From a virus, in the IMG/VR virus record IMGVR_UViG_3300024344_000154, positions 1-21,105 of that record: a stretch of DNA of 21,105 nucleotides; one strand, given 5' to 3'. Shown here one piece after another: positions 1-4,332 of the stretch (positions are counted from its first letter, which is position 1; each line of letters starts with the position of its first letter). Under the pieces are notes generated by a model. It did not search any database, was not told the DNA's origin, and saw nothing but the letters and a program-made list of their open reading frames with translations. The position numbers and the translations under genes are program-made.

Positions 1-507
1 AGCTCCTAGCTGTAACATGTAATCTTCGATCCATTCTCTACGTTTCGGCTTGTTAGTTTGCTTGAAATCCATTATACTATCGGCGTTTTTATATACACCC
101 ACTAAGTCAGTAGCCCCTGCATACAGATCAGGATAGTGTAAAGCCACCTCACAGCCCCATATTTCATCGATATTGCAAAGCCCTTTCTCTATGACCACAT
201 CAGCCATTTTGTGGGCGTCCTGTCCTATATCAGTCAAATCAAGCCTATTTTTACCTAGTATGTGGTGTTCCAAGATGCTGTGCATCGCTGTCCCTCTAGC
301 TGCTGCCTGGTCCATGATCCTTGTTGCCTCTACCTCGCCTACTTTAGCACGCCAATTAGCAAGTCCCTCAGCCTTCTCGGCTGTCTGAGTCTTACCCAAG
401 ATCGTCGTAACTGATGGCAACTTCTCGTTGTTTATGTTGTAATGTCTAAGTCCCTCGACCATTTCTCGAACGGTTCTAGGGTATTCAAATTTTTTATTCC
501 ATTTCAT
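1..507 (-). CDS. RecB-like PD-(D/E)XK nuclease, C-terminus beyond left edge
   Basis: The frame is open from the ATG at 507 to the window edge, giving 169 residues of a longer protein. Visible motifs fit the RecB/Cas4-type nuclease fold: LPSVTTILG near residues 30-38, RGTAMHSILE at 71-80 (His76), an acidic Glu120, GATDLVG at 131-137 with Asp134, and DFKQTNK at 147-153 giving the D-x-K pair Asp147/Lys149, followed by EDYMLQL. These are the metal-binding and catalytic residues of the family. Such phage proteins are usually assigned to DNA end processing, recombination or host DNA breakdown; the exact role here is inferred. AAAGG lies 7 bases before the ATG. The ATG overlaps the stop of the upstream mini-gene as ATGA, so the two are probably translated together. 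The last gene segments are outside the window. Confidence 0.85.
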   Translation of the reverse strand, partial: MKWNKKFEYPRTVREMVEGLRHYNINNEKLPSVTTILGKTQTAEKAEGLANWRAKVGEVEATRIMDQAAARGTAMHSILEHHILGKNRLDLTDIGQDAHKMADVVIEKGLCNIDEIWGCEVALHYPDLYAGATDLVGVYKNADSIMDFKQTNKPKRREWIEDYMLQLGA

Positions 508-637
508 GGTTTGCCTTTATTAGTTGGTTTAATACTGTCGTGTACGGGTTTAAATCGTAGTCTTTTATACACCCCGATAAACTTATCAATATAACACTCA
601 GCACAATAATATTTTTTATCTTCAATAATAACTGCAT
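494..637 (-). CDS. Possible 47-residue lipoprotein in an overlapping frame
   Basis: Starting at the ATG at 637, this frame encodes basic residues, a hydrophobic stretch (IIVLSVILISL) and a lipobox-like LSGC with Cys23, then a short 25-residue mature part ending inside the nuclease start region. AAGGAG lies 10 bases before the ATG, an acceptable ribosome site. Taken alone this is a textbook small phage lipoprotein, a class that includes outer-membrane spanins. It overlaps almost completely, in another frame, with the zinc-binding mini-protein at 504-674, so either one is a shadow or the locus is dual-coding. The zinc frame has the better junctions; the lipoprotein frame has the canonical start codon. 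I cannot decide from sequence alone. Confidence 0.3.
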   Translation of the reverse strand: MQLLLKIKNIIVLSVILISLSGCIKDYDLNPYTTVLNQLIKANHEME

Positions 638-674
638 CTTTTTCACACTCCTTATATTCGCACTTCTTTTTTAT
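504..674 (-). CDS. 56-residue zinc-binding mini-protein with apparent AUA start
   Basis: This frame would be missed by gene finders because it has no ATG, GTG or TTG near its 5' end. It is open from 674 and ends in a TGA that overlaps the nuclease ATG (ATGA). If the ATA at 672-674 is read as the start, the product begins M-K-K-K-C-E-Y-K-E-C and carries a second pair YYCAECY near residues 22-28, so four cysteines (5, 10, 24, 27) could bind zinc. A perfect AGGAGG at 680-685 sits 5 bases upstream of the ATA, and the ATA overlaps the TAA stop of the preceding gene as ATAA, the same four-base junction used elsewhere here as ATGA or GTGA. The alternative is a sequencing or assembly change of an original ATG. 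Function unknown. A competing frame at 494-637 uses the same bases. Confidence 0.6.
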   Translation of the reverse strand: MKKKCEYKECEKDAVIIEDKKYYCAECYIDKFIGVYKRLRFKPVHDSIKPTNKGKP

Positions 675-865
675 CTGAACCTCCTAAAAAATAATCTCCA
701 TAACCAAGATCTAAACATCGATACGCACATAAATATAACGGCGATGTTAAAGCTTTCCCATACTGTAGGATACATTCCAAAAAAAGGAAAGACATATAAC
801 TGTAGTAATGTAGCTATAATTAACCCTGATCCAACGTCAATAATACTTTCAATTAGTTCCCTCAC
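671..865 (-). CDS. Small membrane protein, DUF7220-like
   Basis: This 64-residue protein starts at a GTG whose last two bases form part of the methyltransferase TGA stop (GTGA), indicating coupled translation. It has two predicted membrane segments, about residues 11-31 (VGSGLIIATLLQLYVFPFF) and 38-56, and a very basic tail (RSWLWRLFFRRFR). The layout, with an early ESI..VGSGL motif and a terminal R-rich stretch after a second helix, resembles the DUF7220 family of small phage membrane proteins as I remember it. No function is known. The basic C-terminus suggests both ends face the cytoplasm. The end of the preceding alternative frame (849) lies inside this gene's start. Confidence 0.7.
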   Translation of the reverse strand: MRELIESIIDVGSGLIIATLLQLYVFPFFGMYPTVWESFNIAVIFMCVSMFRSWLWRLFFRRFR

Positions 866-2189
866 TCTTCCCTTTCTGCTTCGATAATGGCTTTGCCGAT
901 TTCTTCCGCAATTTTCGGGACGATAGAATTTCCCAATCCTTTAAGTCTGTATACCCTGCCGGGTACCCCATGAGCCACTCGACCCACGTCGGGTTCAAAG
1001 TCCCACCAGGCGCTTTCTCCTGATACGCCATCTCCGTCTCCAAATATTTCTTGTGTTTGAGATCCGCCATCCCTTGTGACAGCTTCATTGTCATTCCTAA
1101 TCCTGCTCTCGGCGTTGGCCACATCTTGACTGCGTTCGGAAGCTGAAAGTTTCTCGTTGACACTCCTTTCCAATCTCTTGCTACCGGTGTTGGCCACATT
1201 TTCACTGTGTCCGCTAGATTTAAACTGTGACTGTTCTTGCCGTCCTTCGTCAATCTTCTGCCCGTCTTCGTTAGTTTCATGTTCGGGTGTTCTATTTCTT
1301 GTGTCGTTGGAGTGGGCAACATCTTCTTCGGTTCCACTTGTTTCTTGCCTTCCACTAACTCCGCTAGTCCTCGACCGTAACCCTTCGTTGTTCTCCCTGG
1401 TTCCTTCGCCCTTGGCGTTGGCCACATTAGATTCGGATGGGCTACCTGATCGTTGATGCTGATTGGCATACCCTTCTTTAACTTCATCTTCATTCTTTTC
1501 TCGGAGCTCGGTCCCCTGTTGCAATGTGCGTCGGGAGTCCTCCACATTTTCATGTCCAAATGTTCTGCTACGTCGTTCAGACTCGCTCCGTATTTCACTT
1601 TTGATTCTTTCCTTATCTTGCTGAAACCCGTTGACGTTTCCACCACTCTCTTGCCCTCTGCTCCTTTGTAATCTCTCGCTTTCGGAGTGGGCAACATCTT
1701 CATATCCGTTGTTGGTTTGCCGTATTGAACTTGTTCTGCTAGTGAGCCTGGCGGAACTGTTGTCCTGCCTATGCTCTTCCTGTATTCCTCTCGATGTTTC
1801 ATCGCTTCTTCCGATCTCGTCGGTCTTATCGTAGCGTTTGGCGTGAGCCACAATCCAGATTCTTTCTCTTCTGTGGGGAGCACCGACACCTGCAGCTGGA
1901 ATATTGAACGCCCTGACTTCGTATCCTTCTCCTTCCAAGTCAGTACACACAGTCTCGAAGACCATGCCGTCTTGGAGGTTAACAAGACCTTTGACATTTT
2001 CTCCAATAACCCACCTCGGCTTAAGCTCTTGGATGATTCGAAACATCTCAGGCCAGAGATGTCTGTCGTCACTCGTTCCTTTTTGTTTGCCTGCGACCGA
2101 GAACGGTTGGCAGGGGAAACCTCCTGTGATGATATCGGGAAGTTCAACTCCATCTGATTTGAGTTTTTCTTTTGTAATTTCTTTGACAT
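849..2189 (-). CDS. Candidate overprinted 446-residue protein with WPTP repeats inside the methyltransferase gene
   Basis: One frame over from the methyltransferase, 447 codons run without a stop. The protein is basic and contains seven spaced modules: WLTPNA (114-119), MLPTPKARDYKG (165-176), MWRTPDAH (215-222), MWPTPRAKE (255-263), MLPTPTTQE (290-298), MWPTPVARDWKG (331-342) and MWPTPRAG (356-363). Most follow a short S-L-x-D/A-x-V lead-in. It ends with GGTLNPTWVEWLMGYPAGYT (395-414). From memory, proteins with WPTPxARD repeats and a WVEWLMG(Y/W)PxG(W/Y)T ending recur in phage annotations; I cannot check this here. AAGGAG lies 15 bases before the ATG, longer than ideal. The WVEWLMG end is an exact frame-shifted reading of the methyltransferase VGRVAHGVPGRVYRLKG segment, so shared constraint could create the pattern without translation. 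Function unknown. Confidence 0.4.
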   Translation of the reverse strand: MSKKLQKKNSNQMELNFPISSQEVSPANRSRSQANKKERVTTDISGLRCFESSKSLSRGGLLEKMSKVLLTSKTAWSSRLCVLTWKEKDTKSGRSIFQLQVSVLPTEEKESGLWLTPNATIRPTRSEEAMKHREEYRKSIGRTTVPPGSLAEQVQYGKPTTDMKMLPTPKARDYKGAEGKRVVETSTGFSKIRKESKVKYGASLNDVAEHLDMKMWRTPDAHCNRGPSSEKRMKMKLKKGMPISINDQVAHPNLMWPTPRAKEPGRTTKGYGRGLAELVEGKKQVEPKKMLPTPTTQEIEHPNMKLTKTGRRLTKDGKNSHSLNLADTVKMWPTPVARDWKGVSTRNFQLPNAVKMWPTPRAGLGMTMKLSQGMADLKHKKYLETEMAYQEKAPGGTLNPTWVEWLMGYPAGYTDLKDWEILSSRKLRKKSAKPLSKQKGKSEGTN

Positions 2190-2346
2190 CGTTATATATC
2201 TTAACTCCTTTCCAATGTTTTTGCAGCACTAAATTGCTGTATTTATCGTTGTCACAAAAAGCTATAGTTTCAAAGTTTCCTGTACGTTCTAAGCCAAGTG
2301 AGAAACCACCTAGTCCAGAGAATAGATCAAGAATCTTTAATTTCAT
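862..2346 (-). CDS. DNA cytosine-C5 methyltransferase (Dcm-type)
   Basis: The 494-residue product has the ordered motifs of C5-cytosine methyltransferases: motif I DLFSGLGGFSLGLE (7-20, SAM binding), motif IV GGFPCQPFSVAG (75-86, catalytic Cys79), motif VI GENVKGL (115-121), motif VIII RRERIWIVA (159-167), and a C-terminal RLKGLGNSIVP (467-477, motif X). It would methylate cytosine C5 in DNA, in phages usually as protection from host restriction. What is odd is the region between motif VIII and motif X: about 290 residues rich in E, R, S, G, N and Q with repeated VAN/VAH motifs, not a recognisable target-recognition domain. A second long frame covers 1.3 kb of the gene. The start overlaps the LAGLIDADG gene by 20 bases, with only a weak ribosome site. 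Target sequence unknown. Confidence 0.9.
   Translation of the reverse strand: MKLKILDLFSGLGGFSLGLERTGNFETIAFCDNDKYSNLVLQKHWKGVKIYNDVKEITKEKLKSDGVELPDIITGGFPCQPFSVAGKQKGTSDDRHLWPEMFRIIQELKPRWVIGENVKGLVNLQDGMVFETVCTDLEGEGYEVRAFNIPAAGVGAPHRRERIWIVAHAKRYDKTDEIGRSDETSRGIQEEHRQDNSSARLTSRTSSIRQTNNGYEDVAHSESERLQRSRGQESGGNVNGFQQDKERIKSEIRSESERRSRTFGHENVEDSRRTLQQGTELREKNEDEVKEGYANQHQRSGSPSESNVANAKGEGTRENNEGLRSRTSGVSGRQETSGTEEDVAHSNDTRNRTPEHETNEDGQKIDEGRQEQSQFKSSGHSENVANTGSKRLERSVNEKLSASERSQDVANAESRIRNDNEAVTRDGGSQTQEIFGDGDGVSGESAWWDFEPDVGRVAHGVPGRVYRLKGLGNSIVPKIAEEIGKAIIEAEREE
1101..1853 (-). repeat. Seven degenerate in-frame repeat modules
   Basis: Related cores lie at 1101-1124, 1164-1199, 1296-1322, 1401-1427, 1524-1547, 1662-1697 and 1833-1853. 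On the minus strand the best copies share ATGTGGCCAACGCC or close variants (ATGTTGCCCACTCC). In the methyltransferase frame each gives VAN/VAH/VED plus A/S/T; in the second frame each gives (W/L)PTP or a near variant. Start-to-start distances are 156, 150, 120, 105, 123 and 75 bases, all multiples of three, so phase is kept in both frames. Confidence 0.75.
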
Positions 2347-2704
2347 AATGTTTAACTATACTTTCTAGTTTATCTTTTTTAGTTATGCTAAACGGTATCA
2401 TTCTTTTAGCACATTGTAAAGCATCCCTATGAGAACAACGCCAACGATATTGATCAAAATTTTGATGGGCTGCTTTTGGTCTTAAATTCATATGTCCACA
2501 ACCAAAGTTATCAAATGCAAATTGTATTGTTTTCTCACAGGTCATAGCTATTTCTAATCTTATGTTCCAGGTAGGGTAAGCTCTAGGTTTACCCTTTCTT
2601 AGTTTCATAGAATTAGAATAAGTTACACAACCTTCGCCATCGAAGAGTCCTGCTAAATAAATATCTATTTTTTTACAATCGAAAGGTTTTGATTTTCTTC
2701 CCAT
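2327..2704 (-). CDS. LAGLIDADG-family protein, single motif
   Basis: The 125-residue product carries one LAGLIDADG-type motif, YLAGLFDGEGCV at residues 16-27, containing the acidic residues Asp22 and Glu24. Downstream are a strand-like NIRLEIAMTC and the family's typical later segments, W-x-C-x-x-x-x-A and a KKDKLE-like tail. One-motif members act as homodimers when active, cutting DNA as free-standing homing endonucleases; related phage proteins may instead be regulators, and activity cannot be judged from sequence. It overlaps the coiled-coil gene upstream by 40 bases and the methyltransferase downstream by 20, so it is built into the operon rather than inserted into a gene. The ribosome site is weak (AAGA). 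Confidence 0.75.
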   Translation of the reverse strand: MGRKSKPFDCKKIDIYLAGLFDGEGCVTYSNSMKLRKGKPRAYPTWNIRLEIAMTCEKTIQFAFDNFGCGHMNLRPKAAHQNFDQYRWRCSHRDALQCAKRMIPFSITKKDKLESIVKHYEIKDS

Positions 2705-2886
2705 AGTCTATTAATCTTATCTTCCATTTCTTTTCGCTTGGTCCCTGATTCTCGGCACTTGGTTTTTAAAAACTCACATTGTTTTTTTAAAAACTCTATG
2801 GTTGTATCTCGTTGCTCGACAACTATCTTAAGTTCAGCGACTCTTCTATCATCAGCCATTCTTTTTATATCTACACTTTCTAACAT
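2665..2886 (-). CDS. Small coiled-coil protein
   Basis: I prefer the ATG at 2886, one base after the upstream stop, over the earlier ATG at 2916, which would overlap the upstream gene by 29 bases. The 73-residue product is highly charged and predicted to be almost wholly coiled coil (VAELKIVVEQRDTTIEFLKK and what follows), with two cysteines near the middle. No enzymatic motif is present. Its 3' end overlaps the LAGLIDADG gene by 40 bases. Function unknown; proteins of this kind often act as oligomerising adaptors, which is only a guess here. Confidence 0.55.
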   Translation of the reverse strand: MLESVDIKRMADDRRVAELKIVVEQRDTTIEFLKKQCEFLKTKCRESGTKRKEMEDKINRLWEENQNLSIVKK

Positions 2887-2887
2887 A

Positions 2888-3064
2888 TTAATTTGGCTTG
2901 ACGAATTGATCGACAAAATCCTCTTCAGTTAAAATAATTTCTCCTTCGCATTTGCATGTATCACATTGTACGGTCACTTCTTCTTTCGCTAGATGGTAGG
3001 GAAGACGGAGATATCCATTTCCTTTACACTCGGGGCATATAACTTTATGCTTTGTTTTTTCCAT
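2888..3064 (-). CDS. Small zinc-binding protein, DnaJ-type cysteine motifs
   Basis: From the ATG at 3064 the product has 58 residues (62 from an ATG at 3076; neither start has a convincing ribosome site). It contains VICPECKGNGYLRLP and VQCDTCKCEGEIIL, two CxxC pairs followed by Gly-rich turns, like half of the zinc-binding region of DnaJ. A structural zinc site is therefore likely. The C-terminus is acidic (EEDFVDQF). With the later start it overlaps the ribbon-helix-helix gene by 20 bases. The role is unknown; such proteins are common in marine phage small-gene regions. Confidence 0.65.
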   Translation of the reverse strand: MEKTKHKVICPECKGNGYLRLPYHLAKEEVTVQCDTCKCEGEIILTEEDFVDQFVKPN

Positions 3065-3230
3065 GTAGTTTACCATTCAATTTAGTTATTTTTTCGTTCA
3101 CCAAGTAAGTTACAGCTTGGCTCCTGCTTAACTTTAGATTCGGATCTAAAGTTTTATTTCTTAAACTATCAAGGTCATTGTATGTTTTATGAGTGACCGT
3201 GATATTTTTGTATTTGCTTGTATCTGTCAT
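3045..3230 (-). CDS. Ribbon-helix-helix DNA-binding protein
   Basis: The 61-residue product fits the Arc/MetJ/CopG ribbon-helix-helix layout: a strand KNITVTHKTY (8-17) with alternating residues, a helix DLDSLRNK, then LSRSQAVTYLVNEKI (34-48) as the second helix after a turn. Proteins of this size bind DNA as dimers and usually regulate a nearby promoter. The gene is the first of its leftward operon and starts next to the shared promoter region at 3231-3295, so autoregulation of that region, including the opposing gene at 3295, is a reasonable inference. AGAAGGA lies 8 bases before the ATG. Confidence 0.7.
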   Translation of the reverse strand: MTDTSKYKNITVTHKTYNDLDSLRNKTLDPNLKLSRSQAVTYLVNEKITKLNGKLHGKNKA

Positions 3231-3259
3231 TTGTTATATCCTTCTTTCATATTTATAAG
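3231..3259 (+). promoter_or_regulatory. Sigma70-like promoter for the rightward gene at 3295
   Basis: TTGTTA (3231-3236), a 17-base spacer and TATAAG (3254-3259) match the bacterial -35/-10 consensus at 4/6 and 5/6. The start of transcription would fall near 3266, leaving a leader of about 30 bases with AGGA before the ATG. This is a motif reading only. Confidence 0.45.
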
Positions 3260-3266
3260 ATTAGAT

Positions 3267-3295
3267 TTTATCTCATAATGTAGGATGTTAGTCAA
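3267..3295 (-). promoter_or_regulatory. Sigma70-like promoter for the leftward small-gene operon
   Basis: On the minus strand TTGACT (3290-3295), a 17-base spacer and GATAAA (3267-3272) match 5/6 and 4/6 of the consensus. Transcription would start near 3260, giving a 30-base leader with the AGAAGGA ribosome site of the ribbon-helix-helix gene. It interlocks with the rightward promoter. Confidence 0.4.
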
Positions 3296-3507
3296 TGAAA
3301 ATATTATTATCTTTAGTAATATGCAGCTATGTGCAGGGTGTGTGTTTGCCAGCCCATGAATGGCCTGAACAATTTAATACAATGTATGATTGTTTAACTT
3401 TTGGTTATGAAGAATCTAATAAAAAAATGAAAGAGATTGGTAGAGCAGAAGTTAACAAACACGAAATCTATATTCGTTTTAATTGTCAACCTGTATCCAC
3501 TATTTAA
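3295..3507 (+). CDS. Small exported cysteine-containing protein (rightward)
   Basis: This 70-residue product is one of only two rightward genes. It begins MKILLSLVICSYVQG, a short signal-peptide-like segment, followed by a mature part with YDCL (31-34), AEVN (51-54) and FNC (62-64); Cys33 and Cys64 could pair in the periplasm. A diverged relative appears to lie at 4882-5091 on the other strand (DCL, EVN, FSC). The ATG has AGGA 9 bases upstream and its own promoter-like sequence at 3231-3259. Its TAA shares TTAA (3504-3507) with the stop of the opposing gene. Small exported proteins like this are common in marine phages; no function is known. Confidence 0.7.
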   Translation: MKILLSLVICSYVQGVCLPAHEWPEQFNTMYDCLTFGYEESNKKMKEIGRAEVNKHEIYIRFNCQPVSTI

Positions 3508-3713
3508 CGACAAATACAACCGTAAAAATCTCCACTGCCATCATTCATAACGTGTTGATTAAAAGGTGCATCGTGATACGTTGATAATTTAATTCTTAAA
3601 ATATCGCAGAGCTCAAAGCAATCCACATTACTTACTAGTGTTATCCCTTTTGTCATTTCTTTTGTTACTTCTACTAGATGAAACAGGCCGTCGCTTAATA
3701 TAATTATTTCCAT
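3504..3713 (-). CDS. Small cysteine-rich hypothetical protein
   Basis: The frame is 69 residues from the ATG at 3713, but that start overlaps the upstream gene by 86 bases. An internal ATG at 3656 would give 50 residues (starting MTKGITLVSNVDC) with a 29-base overlap and is the likelier start; neither has a good ribosome site. The C-terminal half holds VDCFELCDIL and ends FYGCICR, four cysteines in all. No membrane segment or known fold is evident. It is the last gene of its leftward run and its stop interlocks with that of the rightward gene at 3507. Confidence 0.5.
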   Translation of the reverse strand: MEIIILSDGLFHLVEVTKEMTKGITLVSNVDCFELCDILRIKLSTYHDAPFNQHVMNDGSGDFYGCICR

Positions 3714-3810
3714 AAGTTCTTATTAGTTTATACCACTGATCCTTATATGTAGGATCTTGGGTCTTATTCCATAAGTTAGCTAGTTCGTCTAATTTTTTTG
3801 TTAACGTCAT
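3628..3810 (-). CDS. Small basic hypothetical protein
   Basis: The 60-residue product has a helical N-terminal half (LTKKLDELANLWNKTQDPTY, then KDQWYKLIRTYG) and a basic, Ser/Asn/Lys/Arg-rich tail that is probably disordered. It overlaps the preceding gene by 35 bases. I recall similar short KLDxLA-x-WxKTxDP proteins from marine phage genomes, but no function is attached to them. The fold suggests a small helical hairpin with nucleic-acid affinity in the tail, an inference from charge only. Confidence 0.6.
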   Translation of the reverse strand: MTLTKKLDELANLWNKTQDPTYKDQWYKLIRTYGNNYIKRRPVSSSRSNKRNDKRDNTSK

Positions 3811-3979
3811 GAGTTCTAGTTCCCATTCTTACAATCTTTGCAAAATTAGGAGCATCAATATCAACTAACACACCAAATGGTTTCCAAGCTCTTTTCATTA
3901 TATTTAACTCTAATAAAAAAACTGACCATTGTTTTTGTGAAATGCCATTTAGTTTTATTTTTATCTGTTTATCTTTCAT
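3776..3979 (-). CDS. Conserved small phage protein
   Basis: The 67-residue basic product includes IKLNGISQKQWSVFLLELN, a KxAWKPFGV segment, and ends with WGTR-like MGTRTHDVNKK. This arrangement resembles a recurrent small protein of marine phages as I recall it, without assigned function. No membrane segment or cysteine is present. There is no ribosome site before the ATG. A TTGACA at 4009-4014 with TACACT 17 bases on (3986-3991) would place a transcription start almost at the ATG, so leaderless translation is possible. It overlaps the next gene by 35 bases. Confidence 0.65.
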   Translation of the reverse strand: MKDKQIKIKLNGISQKQWSVFLLELNIMKRAWKPFGVLVDIDAPNFAKIVRMGTRTHDVNKKIRRTS

Positions 3980-4010
3980 AAAAGGAGTGTAGAATATTAT
4001 TATATAAATG

Positions 4011-4142
4011 TCAATGCCCTTGTCCTCGGTACTTCTTATAATTACGCTTTTCAGCTTTGTTCATTCGTTTCTTGTGCCGACCTATTTTGGGAGGTGTTCT
4101 CTTTATATATGTATTAACGCCGAATTTAGATTTCTTCGCCAT
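4011..4142 (-). CDS. 43-residue very basic protein
   Basis: A short gene from the ATG at 4142 to the TGA at 4011. The product starts MAKKSKFGVNTYIKRTPPKI and ends in a Lys/Arg/His-rich stretch including GRHKKRMNKAEKRNYKKYRG. About 17 of 43 residues are K, R or H, suggesting nucleic-acid binding. Similar tiny KKxKFG...YIK+TPxK..GRHKKR proteins recur in marine phages as far as I remember. It overlaps the upstream zinc-ribbon gene by 17 bases. The ribosome site is weak (AAAGAA). Confidence 0.65.
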   Translation of the reverse strand: MAKKSKFGVNTYIKRTPPKIGRHKKRMNKAEKRNYKKYRGQGH

Positions 4143-4332
4143 CGTTCTTTAGAATCATTCTAATGTCACTACCATCTGTAGCTGTGGGTATGTATGATAT
4201 CTTTCCATTTACTTTTTGCTCTAAACTCATACCACATCTAGTGCATTTATAGAACTCAGCTATAGATACCAAAACAGTTTCTTCTGAGCACTCTGGACAA
4301 ATGCCATTAACAATTTCTGTTACCCATTTCAT
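4126..4332 (-). CDS. Small zinc-ribbon protein
   Basis: I place the start at the ATG at 4332, which overlaps the peptidase stop as ATGA, rather than at an upstream ATG (4356) inside the peptidase gene. The 68-residue product has CPEC (12-15) and CTRC (30-33), a four-cysteine zinc ribbon separated by 14 residues, followed by a polar C-terminus. Small ribbons like this occur in phages as nucleic-acid or protein binders; no partner can be named. It is translationally coupled to the peptidase gene. Confidence 0.7.
   Translation of the reverse strand: MKWVTEIVNGICPECSEETVLVSIAEFYKCTRCGMSLEQKVNGKISYIPTATDGSDIRMILKNDGEEI

Noticed and set aside
173-388. Plus-strand 71-codon frame in the nuclease
   Set aside because: Antisense to the nuclease, whose catalytic motifs are clear; no ribosome site or domain.
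1157-2368. Five plus-strand open frames opposite the methyltransferase
   Set aside because: They are antisense to well-supported motifs, lack ribosome sites and recognisable domains, and are explained by the higher GC and repetitive content of the region.
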